Origin: Bradyrhizobium sp.
GTDB lineage: Bacteria; Pseudomonadota; Alphaproteobacteria; Rhizobiales; Xanthobacteraceae
Reading direction: 5' to 3'
DNA length: 64,000 nucleotides
Assembly (NCBI RefSeq): GCF_022844465.1
Contig: NZ_JALHLP010000001.1
Span: forward strand, 1,257,399-1,321,398
A model generated the notes under the pieces. That model was not told the origin of the DNA. It was given only the letters and a program-made list of their open reading frames with translations, and ran no database searches. Below, one piece after another: positions 15,632 to 24,471 of the stretch; position 1 is the first letter of the stretch, and each line of letters starts with the position of its first letter. The position numbers and the translations under genes were made by a program.

Positions 15632-18600
15632 TGCTGCGGCATCATAATGACCGGCGGTGTCCGCGAGAAGCTGTCACTCGGAAACTGCTGCGGGAGGTCG
15701 AACAGCGACTTGAACTCGCTCAAGTGCTTGTACATGTCGTAATCCTCCCGGATATTGCGGCCGAGGCGATCGAGATTGGGACGAAAAGTGTCCTGGCGCC
15801 TGAGATCGATCGAATCCTTGACGAAAAAACCCTGCTCGACAGCCTCCTTGGCCTTCAAGATGGCGTCGCCGGTGTCTTTGGCGGCGGGAATGGTGCCGAC
15901 CTTGGCAGCATTGCCGGCATAGTCGAGATAGCTCGTTGCCTTGTCGCGCAAAGTGGTGGCGTCGCTGGCACGCTTGAGCGCCTCGGCCGCCTTGGCCGCG
16001 GCCTCGACCTGACTGCCATAGGGGCCGAAAGTCTTGGCGGCGTTGGTCACGCCGTCGCGCGCATGCTGCCAGACCTTGTCGTAATTGCCGCCCTGCGCTT
16101 CGTAATAAGCCGCCGACATGTCAGCGCTGGTCTGAACGATGCTGAGAACCTGATCGGCGCTCTTGAGACCCTTCATGACCTGCGCAGAGATCGGGAATGC
16201 GCCGGACTCACCGCGATTTCCCATCAGCTTGCCGGCACGGTTGGCGATGTCGATCGCGGTCGCGCCCGCTTGGGTCACATCGCGCGTGAGCTGCACTTCG
16301 GCTTTGGCGGTCGCCACGAGGTCCCCGCCGCGGCGCGCCGCTTGCACGTCGGCGATGCTGCTGGCGATCTTGAGCGCGGAATCGACCCCCTCGCCCACGC
16401 CCTTGCTGACCTTGAGCGCCGTCGTCTCCTCGGCCTTGCCGGACTGTGGGGTGGTCCAGCCGCGGAAACGGTCGATGCCCGGAATGCCGTGGTTCAGCCG
16501 CGAGGTCTCCTCGACCGCCTTGTGCAGATCGCGCGCGAACTGCGCCTGATTGGCTGTGGTTTTGATCTGCTCGTCGGATGTCTTTGGCTGGGTGGCTGCG
16601 GGCATCGGCGAGGCCGCCGAGCCTGCTCCTCCACCGCCGCCGCCGGGCGTGGAAGTTATCGAGCCACCCGCAAAGCCGGGCAAGGACCCACCCGCGCCCG
16701 CGGGCGCATGAGTGAACGGCACTGCCGGAGCGGCCGGCGGCGAAGGAAGCAACTCGCTGGCGACCTTGACGCCCTGATCGGCGACGCCGCGCACCGTGGT
16801 GTAGAACTTGGCCAGCGGCACACCGCGTGCGGCGAACCCGTAACCGACCATGTCGACGAGATTGACGACGGCAAGCCCGCCACCGCCAATGACGCCTTGC
16901 AACGCCGCACGGTCGCGCTCGTGAATATATTTGACGTACTCCTTCTTCAGATCGTCGTATGTGGCCATGCGCGCGAGGGACTGCTGGCGATAATAGCCCT
17001 CATTGTCGGCGAGCTTGCCCATAATGTCGCGCGCGCGCCCGAGATTGTCGCGATTGGCTGCGGGCAGGCTGGCGAGCGTGGTCTCCTTGCGCAGGATGGC
17101 GAGGCCATCGGCGCGGGCTTGCTCCCAATCGACCGCGCGGGCTTGCTCGCGCAAATTCGCCATCAGAGGACGCGCTGGGGGAGACGCCGCCACTAGCGGT
17201 GAAGATGACCTCGGCTCTGTCGGTGACGATGCCGGCGCGGCAGCGGAATGAGACTCGCTTTGTAAGGCACCCGGTGGCTCGGCTTGCGGCGGCGACAACC
17301 TCGCGATTGCAGGCGGCGCGACGGGAGGTTGAGCCGTAAGCGGCGGTGGCGATAGCGGCGGCGTGGCCGTCGTCGTGCTAACACCGACGGGGCTCGAGGG
17401 GGGCGTCGGCGGCACCACGGGCGGCTGGATGCCGAGCGATTGGGCCAGCGTCGGAAAATCGAGCTTAGCGAACAGATTGACGCGCAGGCGCGGCGGCGAC
17501 CCGGCCACAGGCGCGCTGGATGATGAGGACACGGGCGTCCCGGATACGCCGGACGGACCGGCCGCGCTCGCTGCGGCCACACCCGATGAAGACACCGACG
17601 ATCCACTGGAATTCGACGACGCGCCCGCGGCACTCGACGATGCTGACGCGCTGGCGCCTTGACTGCTAGCAAGCTGGCCGCTCATGTCGCCCGACGACTG
17701 CGTTCCGCCTGATGCTCCGCTATGCGACGGGCTGCCGACATTTGACGTCGCGCTTTGCGACGAGCTCGCCGGGGTGTTGCCCGGCGTGCCCAACGCGGCG
17801 CTTGCCGATGGCCGAGTCGCTACCGACGCGCTGACGCCGGCTTGCTGTGATCCACCTTGCGCCGGCGCGCCGGACGCCGAGCCGCCGCCGACAGCCCGTT
17901 GCGTGACGGTGCCGCTTGCTGAATTTCCGGCTGCCACATTTCCGCTGGCCGGATTTCCCGCAGACTGATGGCCGCTCGTATCGTTTCCGGCACCGATGCC
18001 GCCCGACGCCGAGCCGGGAGTCGTCGAAGTGCTGCCACCCATGCGCGAGGCGCCGATGCCGGAGGCGTTCTCATGAGGACCGCTGCCGGACTGCTGCGCG
18101 CGCCTGGCTGACCGCTGCGTATCGCCAGCGGGGGCTCCGCCTTGCGCGGCGTTGCCAGGCGTTGATCCTGACGCGCTGCTTCCCGGTGCCGCGACGCCGT
18201 CCGCGCCGGATGATGGCGCATCACCGCCGCCGGCGCCGCCGCGACGATCGGCAATACCATCCCCACGCACCGTGCCGGGCGCGGCACTGGTCATCGCGAC
18301 GCGGCCCGACGATGCCGAGGTGCCGATCAGCGACGAGCCAGAGCCGTCTGCATCGGTCGCGCGCGCGGCACCTCCGCGTCCGACGCCGCTGCCACTACCC
18401 GACGCTGACGCGCCGCGAACGCGCGCGTCGAATTGCGCAAGCTCGACGCGGCCGGGGGTCGTTCCGACGACAGGCGGATTGCCACCGGACATCGGGCGGT
18501 CGTTGCCAGCTGCGCCGCCGTTAATGCCGCTTTGGCGCAATCCGTTCGGCGGCGCGCCGGACAATGGCTCAGAACCGGATTGCGAACGGTCGGATGCAGT

Positions 18601-19593
18601 GCCCGGAGGCGTGCCCTGACCCGCGTTCAGAGTTGTATTTGTAGCCGCTGCGCCCGGCGTCTGGCTGCCCGGTGAGGCGGATCTTGTATCGTCCCCAGCA
18701 GCGCCAGTCTCAGTACCAGGCATCGCGACACGATCAGGACCGCCCGATGACGAAGCTCCCAATGCCGGAGCCCCTGATGACGGCGCGCCGGAAGGGGCGG
18801 CGGCCGCTGACCCGCCGCTACTGGCGGGGCGATCATTCGATGCGCCACCAGGCGATCCGGCGACGGAAGGTGTGCCCGGTGACGGCGATGCGCCCTGTCC
18901 GGCTGCACCGGGTATTGCACCGCCGCCTGTTGCGGCCGGAGCCGACGCAGTCTGTTTGCTGGGGCCCTTGGTGTTGGAGCCCTTGGCAGTGCCGTTCTCA
19001 GGTCCCTTGGCCTCGCCTTTCATATCTCCCTTGATATTTCCCTTGGCATCGCCGGAGCCACCGCTGCGCGACCTGCCGAGTCCGCCGCCCGCCTGGCTCG
19101 GATTGCCGGCTCCACCGCCAGCGACCGCGGCCTGGGTGCGCTGGTCGCCACCCTGATAGGCGCGGTCGGTGTAGTTGCGGACATCGCCCTGCCGCGCTGC
19201 GGTATTCGGGCTGACGCTGCGCAGAAAGGGCCGCGAGCCCGCACCGGCAGCGGGGTTGGGTGCAATCTCACCGGGCTGCGGCCGCGCCCAGTTGGTCTCT
19301 CCGGGCGTTGCCGTCGCTGCGGAGGCTGGCATTTCGGCGATGCCGGGATCGCTCGCTTCCCATTGCACATCAGATTCGAATTTTGCCGAGCTGACATCGC
19401 GCAGATAGGGACGTGGAGCGGCCGAGCCATCGGGATTCCGGGCTGTCTCCTCTGGCGACGGTCGCGTCCAATCATAGGTGCGGGTTTCGTCCCGGCTGCC
19501 GACACGGTCGCCGGACGCCAGCTGCTCGGCCCGAGCAGGCGGCGCACCGAGTGCCACGACCACGGCCACATATGCAACAAGTCTGCGCATCAT
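15628..19593 (-). CDS. large secreted low-complexity Ser/Gly/Ala/Pro-rich protein
   Basis: A 1321-residue protein. The ATG at 19593, four bases after the preceding stop, gives a clean signal peptide (MMRRLVAYVAVVVALG, cleavage after ARA). Two copies of a motif of about 30 residues follow (W-T/A-RP-x-P-x-E ... NP ... RP-Y/F-LR-x-VS, near residues 40 and 95). Then come about 600 residues of Gly/Ser/Ala-rich repeats, a Pro-rich stretch (PPVVPPTPPSSPVG), and a 450-residue helical C-terminal domain with one weakly hydrophobic segment (GGGLAVVNLVDMVGYGF). No family is recognised. A flexible spacer between a signal-bearing N-terminus and a folded C-terminus suggests an envelope-spanning or surface protein. 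The end overlaps the vWA-FHA start. Confidence 0.75.
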   Translation of the reverse strand: MMRRLVAYVAVVVALGAPPARAEQLASGDRVGSRDETRTYDWTRPSPEETARNPDGSAAPRPYLRDVSSAKFESDVQWEASDPGIAEMPASAATATPGETNWARPQPGEIAPNPAAGAGSRPFLRSVSPNTAARQGDVRNYTDRAYQGGDQRTQAAVAGGGAGNPSQAGGGLGRSRSGGSGDAKGNIKGDMKGEAKGPENGTAKGSNTKGPSKQTASAPAATGGGAIPGAAGQGASPSPGTPSVAGSPGGASNDRPASSGGSAAAAPSGAPSSGAPALGASSSGGPDRVAMPGTETGAAGDDTRSASPGSQTPGAAATNTTLNAGQGTPPGTASDRSQSGSEPLSGAPPNGLRQSGINGGAAGNDRPMSGGNPPVVGTTPGRVELAQFDARVRGASASGSGSGVGRGGAARATDADGSGSSLIGTSASSGRVAMTSAAPGTVRGDGIADRRGGAGGGDAPSSGADGVAAPGSSASGSTPGNAAQGGAPAGDTQRSARRAQQSGSGPHENASGIGASRMGGSTSTTPGSASGGIGAGNDTSGHQSAGNPASGNVAAGNSASGTVTQRAVGGGSASGAPAQGGSQQAGVSASVATRPSASAALGTPGNTPASSSQSATSNVGSPSHSGASGGTQSSGDMSGQLASSQGASASASSSAAGASSNSSGSSVSSSGVAAASAAGPSGVSGTPVSSSSSAPVAGSPPRLRVNLFAKLDFPTLAQSLGIQPPVVPPTPPSSPVGVSTTTATPPLSPPPLTAQPPVAPPAIARLSPPQAEPPGALQSESHSAAAPASSPTEPRSSSPLVAASPPARPLMANLREQARAVDWEQARADGLAILRKETTLASLPAANRDNLGRARDIMGKLADNEGYYRQQSLARMATYDDLKKEYVKYIHERDRAALQGVIGGGGLAVVNLVDMVGYGFAARGVPLAKFYTTVRGVADQGVKVASELLPSPPAAPAVPFTHAPAGAGGSLPGFAGGSITSTPGGGGGGAGSAASPMPAATQPKTSDEQIKTTANQAQFARDLHKAVEETSRLNHGIPGIDRFRGWTTPQSGKAEETTALKVSKGVGEGVDSALKIASSIADVQAARRGGDLVATAKAEVQLTRDVTQAGATAIDIANRAGKLMGNRGESGAFPISAQVMKGLKSADQVLSIVQTSADMSAAYYEAQGGNYDKVWQHARDGVTNAAKTFGPYGSQVEAAAKAAEALKRASDATTLRDKATSYLDYAGNAAKVGTIPAAKDTGDAILKAKEAVEQGFFVKDSIDLRRQDTFRPNLDRLGRNIREDYDMYKHLSEFKSLFDLPQQFPSDSFSRTPPVIMMPQQ

Positions 19594-19597
19594 GACC

Positions 19598-20671
19598 TCA
19601 CAGCAAGTAGATGGACCACAAGGTCCCTCCGCCGACGACGTAGAAACCGAAGCCTCGCGCACGGCTCAGGGTCGATTTGGGCACCCGACATGTCACCTGC
19701 GTGATGCCGACGCGCGCCACGCCGGCCTTGACCTGCGCCTGGATCGGTTTCGCCTCGTCGAAAATCCATTCGTTGCGACCGCTGGCGCCCGCGCGCTGCG
19801 CCCCGCAGCCGAACCATTCGAGTGTCGCCGACGGTCGCTTGCTGCCAGGCGCCAGCGAGAAATTCATGTAGTCAACGCTGTAGACAAACGCATCACCATC
19901 GTCAGCGCAATTGATGATCCCGTTGGCGAGCAACGTGTCATTGCCGGCACTTGCCGCCTTCAGCGGAATGGCGGTGCGCGCGCCCGCGCATGTTGGAAAG
20001 TTCGCGCCCCATTCGGCCTGCTCGACGGCGAGTTTCGGCACGTCAGGCGTGACCGGCTTGTCCGGCGCGCCCGGCGCAGCGGCGGAGATCGAAAGCGCCG
20101 GCATCGGCGGCAAACTGTCCTGCTGCGCGGGGCGCGGGGCGGCGACGCTCTCGACGCGCGACCGCAGCAAGATCGGCCAGAACACGCCGCCGCCAACGGC
20201 GTAAAAGCCGAAGCCACGCGCCTGCATCAGAACCGCCTTCGGCACCCGGAACGACAGATTGGAGATCGCGACGCGGCGGCCGGGCGCAGGAATCTGGACG
20301 CGGATTGGCCTGACCTCGTCGAAGAACCAGTCGTTGCGGCCATTAGCGCCGGCGCGCTGCGCGCCGACGCCGAACCATTGCAAAGAAGCCTGCGGCCAGT
20401 TGCCTTGCGGATTCAAAAGGAAATTGACGTAGTCCACCGCATAGATGAAGGCATCCCCGTCATCGCGGCAGGTAACGATGCCATTGGCGATGACGTTGCT
20501 TTCGGGGCCCGCGATGCGAAACGACACCGGCGTCCTGGCGCCGCCGCAGCTCTGGAAACCAGAGCCCCAGTCCTGTGCGAGGAAATCGTCGCCCTCGGCG
20601 CTGGCCTCTAAGCCGGAAGCCGTGACAGCAAGCACCAGCACAGAGAGACCCAGCGCGAGGACGCGCATCAT
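19598..20671 (-). CDS. secreted protein with two copies of an unknown domain
   Basis: A 357-residue protein with a signal peptide (MMRVLALGLSVLVLAV, cleavage near ASA). The ATG at 20671 is preferred over a GTG at 20719 because it gives that peptide. The mature part is an internal duplication of about 135-residue units. Each unit has WG-x-x-F-x-x-C-x-GARTx, then ANGIxxCxDDGDAF, DYxNFxL, WFGxGAQRAGAxGRNxWxFDE, and RGFGFYxVGGG near the end. The cysteines in each unit could form disulfides. I do not recognise the domain. It lies between the TolR-like gene and the low-complexity protein, so it is probably a periplasmic component of the same apparatus. Confidence 0.75.
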   Translation of the reverse strand: MMRVLALGLSVLVLAVTASGLEASAEGDDFLAQDWGSGFQSCGGARTPVSFRIAGPESNVIANGIVTCRDDGDAFIYAVDYVNFLLNPQGNWPQASLQWFGVGAQRAGANGRNDWFFDEVRPIRVQIPAPGRRVAISNLSFRVPKAVLMQARGFGFYAVGGGVFWPILLRSRVESVAAPRPAQQDSLPPMPALSISAAAPGAPDKPVTPDVPKLAVEQAEWGANFPTCAGARTAIPLKAASAGNDTLLANGIINCADDGDAFVYSVDYMNFSLAPGSKRPSATLEWFGCGAQRAGASGRNEWIFDEAKPIQAQVKAGVARVGITQVTCRVPKSTLSRARGFGFYVVGGGTLWSIYLL

Positions 20672-20732
20672 TCGCGCCGTTTCGCCTGTTCGCTGTCGAA
20701 GACGCCTGCCCGTGCACACTTCATTGCTCCAT

Positions 20733-21386
20733 TCAAGGATCGAAACGTGCGTCGACGCCGCCGCTTTGGTTCACAACTACCTTCGCTACGGGACGAAGCT
20801 TGTGCGTCTCGGTCAATGTAACATTCGGCAGTTGAATGCGTCCATTGCGGTGAAACACATTTCCCCTCACCTCGACCGGCTGATTGCCCCCTGGCGAGCC
20901 GTAATAGTCGTAGGCGATGGTGTAGCTGCCGGTCACAGCTTTGGGGTGCTGCCACAATTCGACACCCGGCCCGCGGGTGTTGTCGTAAGAGAGCTGCGCC
21001 TCCGTGGCAGGGAAGTCACGCTTGTCGCGGTTGCTCTTGCCCCAGAAGAATTCTCGACCCTCGGGATCGGTGACGTGGAGGTCGACATCGAAATTGCCGG
21101 CGTAGCTCCATTCGATCACGACCACGAGGAAGGTCGAGGCCAGCGCTGACTCGCAGGTGGCGAGCGCAGCGGTCTTGGTCGCGAGCGACTGCCTGGCCTC
21201 GCTCTCGGCCTTCTTGCAGACCTGGAGATCGCTCCTGGTTTCCTTGAGCTCGACCTCGGCCTTCTGTGTCTTCATGTAGTTGGGAAACAGAATAACGGCG
21301 ATCAGGATGAAGCCGCCGAGCGCGGCCGCAAACAGATCCAGCACCGACATGCTGAAAATCTCGATATTGCGGTTCGGACGCCTCAT
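20733..21386 (-). CDS. TolR/MotB-like membrane protein with DUF2135-like periplasmic domain
   Basis: A 217-residue protein with one N-terminal transmembrane helix (about 13-36, SVLDLFAAALGGFILIAV) bearing an Asp at its cytoplasmic edge, as in TolR/ExbD/MotB proteins. A coiled coil follows (about 38-80), then a C-terminal domain with DVDLHVTDPEGREF and SYDNTRGPG, a pattern of DUF2135/YfaP-type beta domains. It sits 6 bases behind a TolQ/ExbB-like gene, so the two probably form a proton-driven stator. The OmpA-like peptidoglycan-binding domain of MotB is absent; the DUF2135-like domain takes its place. Confidence 0.75.
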   Translation of the reverse strand: MRRPNRNIEIFSMSVLDLFAAALGGFILIAVILFPNYMKTQKAEVELKETRSDLQVCKKAESEARQSLATKTAALATCESALASTFLVVVIEWSYAGNFDVDLHVTDPEGREFFWGKSNRDKRDFPATEAQLSYDNTRGPGVELWQHPKAVTGSYTIAYDYYGSPGGNQPVEVRGNVFHRNGRIQLPNVTLTETHKLRPVAKVVVNQSGGVDARFDP

Positions 21387-21392
21387 ATCGAG

Positions 21393-22172
21393 CTACGCCA
21401 CGTACAGGCGATTGACAAGGTTATCGAGGCAATATTGCCCGGCGCGATTGAGCGCATGCTCCTCGCGCGACTGGGCGATATTGGTGAGAAATACCAGCAG
21501 CGCGGCGAGCACCAGAGCGAGGAAGGTGCCGTCGAAAGAGATGGCGAGACGCCGTGTCACCTCGTTGAGCAGCAGCGGGTCCTGCGCATTTGCCGGATCG
21601 CCGGCAAAGGCGAGCGCGCGCCCCATACCGATGACGGTGCCGATAAAGCCGAGCGAGGGAACGAGCCAGGTTAGATAGCGCAGCATGTTATATCGAAGGT
21701 CGACCTCGTGGAGATACATCTCCATGCTGGTGTTCAACAGCGTAGAGGCCTGATCGATCGAGCGGCTCGACTGAAACTGGAGAATGGTGCGCTGGATCAG
21801 CCGCGGCAGGAAGCAATTCGACGCAAACGAGGTCGAGCGCACCTGGCGGTAGATTTCGCCGAGATCCTGCGCCTGCAGCACGGTGCGCTCGTCTTCGGGC
21901 AGATAATTGCGGCGCAACTGGTCCTGCTCGGCACGGCCGGCGCGGAAGCGCACGAACAACTCGCCGCAGCCGACTGCGAACACCACCCAGATGCAGTTCT
22001 GCACCGAGAACGGATAGCCGATGCCGCCGCGGTCGAGTAGGATCTTGGCGGGCTCCTCGGGCAGAACGAAATGCAAGACGGCGACGACAAGAACGCCGAT
22101 CGCCGTGCAACCGGCGGCGATAAGCTGGCGATGCCGCTCAAGTCCTCCGAACTCAACATTCTCCCGCGCCAT
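21393..22172 (-). CDS. MotA/TolQ/ExbB-family proton-channel protein
   Basis: A 259-residue inner-membrane protein with about four hydrophobic segments: near 17-37, 55-76, 165-188 (LVPSLGFIGTVIGMGRAL) and 212-236 (FLALVLAALLVFLTNI). The third carries the family signature of the proton channel. A cytoplasmic domain of about 85 residues lies between the second and third. With the TolR-like partner immediately downstream it should use the proton gradient to move or energise a periplasmic partner. TolQR-like pairs next to FHA, PP2C and vWA genes are not part of the classical Tol, Exb or flagellar systems. The ATG at 22172 lies 19 bases after the FHA gene. Confidence 0.82.
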   Translation of the reverse strand: MARENVEFGGLERHRQLIAAGCTAIGVLVVAVLHFVLPEEPAKILLDRGGIGYPFSVQNCIWVVFAVGCGELFVRFRAGRAEQDQLRRNYLPEDERTVLQAQDLGEIYRQVRSTSFASNCFLPRLIQRTILQFQSSRSIDQASTLLNTSMEMYLHEVDLRYNMLRYLTWLVPSLGFIGTVIGMGRALAFAGDPANAQDPLLLNEVTRRLAISFDGTFLALVLAALLVFLTNIAQSREEHALNRAGQYCLDNLVNRLYVA

Positions 22173-22191
22173 CGAATGCCCTCAGCTTCCT

Positions 22192-22578
22192 CTATTTGCG
22201 CCTGATGATCTCGCCTGTTTCCGGATCGCGCTCCAGCGCGGCGCGCTTGACCGGCTCCCTGGGCGCCGGCGATGCCGGCATAGGCTTTGTTTCAGCCGAA
22301 GCAGACCCACGCAGTCTCTCGATTACCGCCGACATCACCGCCCGAACGGTGGTGTCGTGGCGACCAAGCCTGATCTGATCGTCGATCGAAACCTGCGCGG
22401 TCGTAATCTGCTTCCATTCCCGCCCGCTGAGCACAAACGTCCCGTAGGTGCTTGCCGAATCGACAAGCAGAAACTCACGATCCGACTTCACGACGAATTC
22501 GGCATGTCGGCGCGAGACTGTCGGATCGGTGAAGATAACGTCGCATTCGAGGCCGCGGCCGAGCAGGAAGGATTTCAT
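22192..22578 (-). CDS. small FHA-domain protein
   Basis: A 128-residue cytoplasmic protein that is almost entirely an FHA phosphothreonine-binding domain: LLGRGLECDV near the start, then TVSRRHAEF and STYGTFV. A short basic tail (ERDPETGEIIRRK) ends it. The ATG at 22578 is chosen because it overlaps the phosphatase stop (ATGA). An upstream in-frame codon would add 45 residues of antisense-like Arg/His sequence. It probably reads the phosphorylation state set by the neighbouring PP2C and the divergent kinase, and could dock on the TolQ-like protein encoded next. Confidence 0.85.
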   Translation of the reverse strand: MKSFLLGRGLECDVIFTDPTVSRRHAEFVVKSDREFLLVDSASTYGTFVLSGREWKQITTAQVSIDDQIRLGRHDTTVRAVMSAVIERLRGSASAETKPMPASPAPREPVKRAALERDPETGEIIRRK

Positions 22579-23414
22579 GACAGCCGCCAAGCCGAAACGC
22601 CCGCGATGACAACAAGCAAAATCAGAGCGGCGATGCCGGCGGTCCGAAACGTGATGAGTCCCGCCGCTGTGCTGGCGGAGAATGTTGGCGGCACCGCCAC
22701 AACCACCGCGCAATTATCCTGATTGGATTTCTGCCGGTTCTCGACTTCGGTCAAGAGAGCGCGCGCCGCGGCCGCCGCGCCGGTTGCCGCCGTACCGCCC
22801 GCGAAACGGGCGATGTCGCTCTCCTCCAGCGTCAATATTCCGTCGGAGGCGAGAATGATGAACTCGCCGTTGCGCAGGCGGCGCGGCCTCGATTTAAGAT
22901 CGACCATCGCAACCGGCTGGCCGTTCAACACCGATTGCAGCATGTTGGCGATCGCTTTCGCGCCTTTCGCGACCGCCGGACGAAAGGAATGATCCTCATT
23001 GACCCGCTCGATGCTGCCGGCGCTAACAAGCCACAACGGCGAATCGCCGACGCTGATCCAACTCAAACCCTCGGGCGACAAATGAGCGGCGACGAGTGTC
23101 GTACCCATGCCGTCGGTGTCGGGATCATCGGCCTGGCCGCGCGCGATGCGGGCGTTGGCCTCGTCAAGCGCGAACTGAAAGGACGCTGCCAGCGCGTTGC
23201 CGGCTGCGCGATGCGCAATAAAGGACGCCACGAACGCATCTGCGGCGAGGCGGCTCGCGGTGCCGCCGGCAGCGTGACCTCCCATGCCGTCGGCCACCAC
23301 CAGAAGCCACGCCTTTTCCGCAGCGAGCCAGACCGAGCGGAAGGAATCCTGCTGCTCCTGCCTGCGGCCCTGGATGGCGGCGCCATGAACGTCGGTCGCA
23401 AGTCCGTCAGGCAT
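22575..23414 (-). CDS. PP2C-family Ser/Thr phosphatase
   Basis: A 279-residue PPM/PP2C phosphatase that removes phosphate from Ser/Thr using two metal ions. The motifs occur in order: QEQQDSF, VVADGMGGHAAGG, DGMGTTLVAA, GDSPLWL, ASDGILTL and DNCAVVVAV, so the metal-binding aspartates are intact. A C-terminal transmembrane helix (AALILLVVIAGVSAW) tethers it to the inner membrane. The start at 23414 lies two bases after the FHA gene's stop. It is the natural antagonist of the Ser/Thr kinase at 24472. Confidence 0.92.
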   Translation of the reverse strand: MPDGLATDVHGAAIQGRRQEQQDSFRSVWLAAEKAWLLVVADGMGGHAAGGTASRLAADAFVASFIAHRAAGNALAASFQFALDEANARIARGQADDPDTDGMGTTLVAAHLSPEGLSWISVGDSPLWLVSAGSIERVNEDHSFRPAVAKGAKAIANMLQSVLNGQPVAMVDLKSRPRRLRNGEFIILASDGILTLEESDIARFAGGTAATGAAAAARALLTEVENRQKSNQDNCAVVVAVPPTFSASTAAGLITFRTAGIAALILLVVIAGVSAWRLS

Positions 23415-23416
23415 CG

Positions 23417-24124
23417 TCACGACCAGTTGAAACGATCGTCGCAAAAGCGCACGAAGCGCAATTGCGTCGCGCCGACAATAATGGTCTCGCCACCCGTCAG
23501 CTCGACCGGCGCCATCACCACCTCATTGCCAACATAAGTGAGGTTACGCACCTCCCCATTGTTGAGAAAAAAACGCCCCGACCGCGGATCGTAGATGATG
23601 ACAGCGTGGCGCTCGCGCGAAATCTGCATGTCGCCGAAATCGAGGCGCAGCTTCTGGCCGAGTGCGCGTCCGAGCGGATTGGCGCCCGCCCCTATTTCCA
23701 CCGCGCGGCCACGGCCAGGACCTGCGATCACCACCAGCCAGCCGACAACGGGATCGACGTCGTGCGCCGCAGCCTGGGACGGCGAGACCAGGCGCGTCAT
23801 CTCGTCGGCGGGTGGAGGCGCGGGGGGCTCGACAGCGTTATCCGGACGCCGCGACATCTGCCGCGATTCGTCGCGGGGCGCCCGTGCACCGACCATCCGC
23901 GTCGGCTGCTCGTGCAGATCGTAGGAATCGTCTGGCTCCGCGACCGGCCGCGCCGCCGGCTCGTTACGCGCCGGCCATGACAGCCGCTGCGACTTCGGTC
24001 GATCTATTCTCACTGTCTTCTCGTTGTCCACAGAATCGTCTTCCGCACCCGTCCGGCGCGAATGGGGCTCTGCCGGGGGCGCCTCCCCGGATTTGCCGAA
24101 CATGTCCGAAAACCAGCGTGCCAT
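23417..24124 (-). CDS. FHA-domain protein with TR-motif linker
   Basis: A 235-residue protein and the first gene of the eight-gene minus-strand operon. The N-terminal 125 residues are disordered and charged, and carry three similar threonine motifs: EKTVRI, EQPTRMV and EMTRLV. These are likely kinase targets whose phosphothreonines could be bound by FHA domains. The C-terminal half is an FHA domain (NPLGRALG, ISRERHAV, NLTYVGNE). This resembles the Fha scaffold of type VI secretion phospho-signalling, but there are no secretion genes here. Confidence 0.85.
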   Translation of the reverse strand: MARWFSDMFGKSGEAPPAEPHSRRTGAEDDSVDNEKTVRIDRPKSQRLSWPARNEPAARPVAEPDDSYDLHEQPTRMVGARAPRDESRQMSRRPDNAVEPPAPPPADEMTRLVSPSQAAAHDVDPVVGWLVVIAGPGRGRAVEIGAGANPLGRALGQKLRLDFGDMQISRERHAVIIYDPRSGRFFLNNGEVRNLTYVGNEVVMAPVELTGGETIIVGATQLRFVRFCDDRFNWS

Positions 24125-24471
24125 GGCGCGGCAACCCTTGAAGACGATCTTACAAAATAACCCGGCAAACTACCCGGCCCAAAGCACCGGTCCCGCCGGG
24201 AATGTAATGTGCGAAGGCAATTGCCGGACGGGCACAACCCCCATCGCGATCCGCCTGGGCACCCGAACGGCCATGGAGCCCAGCTTCGGGGCAAGCGGAC
24301 CTGACGTCAAGTCGGCGGCAACTGGCGATGCCGATTGGACAGGCCCCAAGCCCGAAAAATCCATTTGATTTCCTTATGGTTTCATAGTCGAAATGCCCCA
24401 CCGAAGCGGCGCGGCCATCCCTGTTCAATTCATTGCAAAACGCGCGACCCGATTTTTGGGGGGTAACGGAC
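24125..24471. promoter_or_regulatory. divergent intergenic region between FHA operon and kinase operon
   Basis: About 350 bases between the start of the minus-strand FHA/PP2C operon and the plus-strand kinase gene. There are no credible genes in it. It must hold both promoters, so phosphatase and kinase arms can be co-regulated. An A/T-richer patch at 24355-24385 (TTTGATTTCCTTATGGTTTCATAG) lies about 100 bases ahead of the kinase start. I could not fix promoter boxes by eye. Confidence 0.5.

Noticed and set aside
15631..17196. 521-codon open frame on the plus strand
   Set aside because: It is antisense to the secreted low-complexity protein, has an Arg/Gly/Leu-rich shadow composition and no family features.
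14309..24124. Type VI secretion regulatory cluster
   Set aside because: FHA, PP2C and kinase match that theme, but no VipA/B, Hcp, ClpV or baseplate genes are in the window.
14309..24124. Zorya anti-phage system
   Set aside because: TolQ/TolR-like pair only partly resembles ZorA/ZorB; the peptidoglycan-binding domain and ZorC/D/E effectors are missing.
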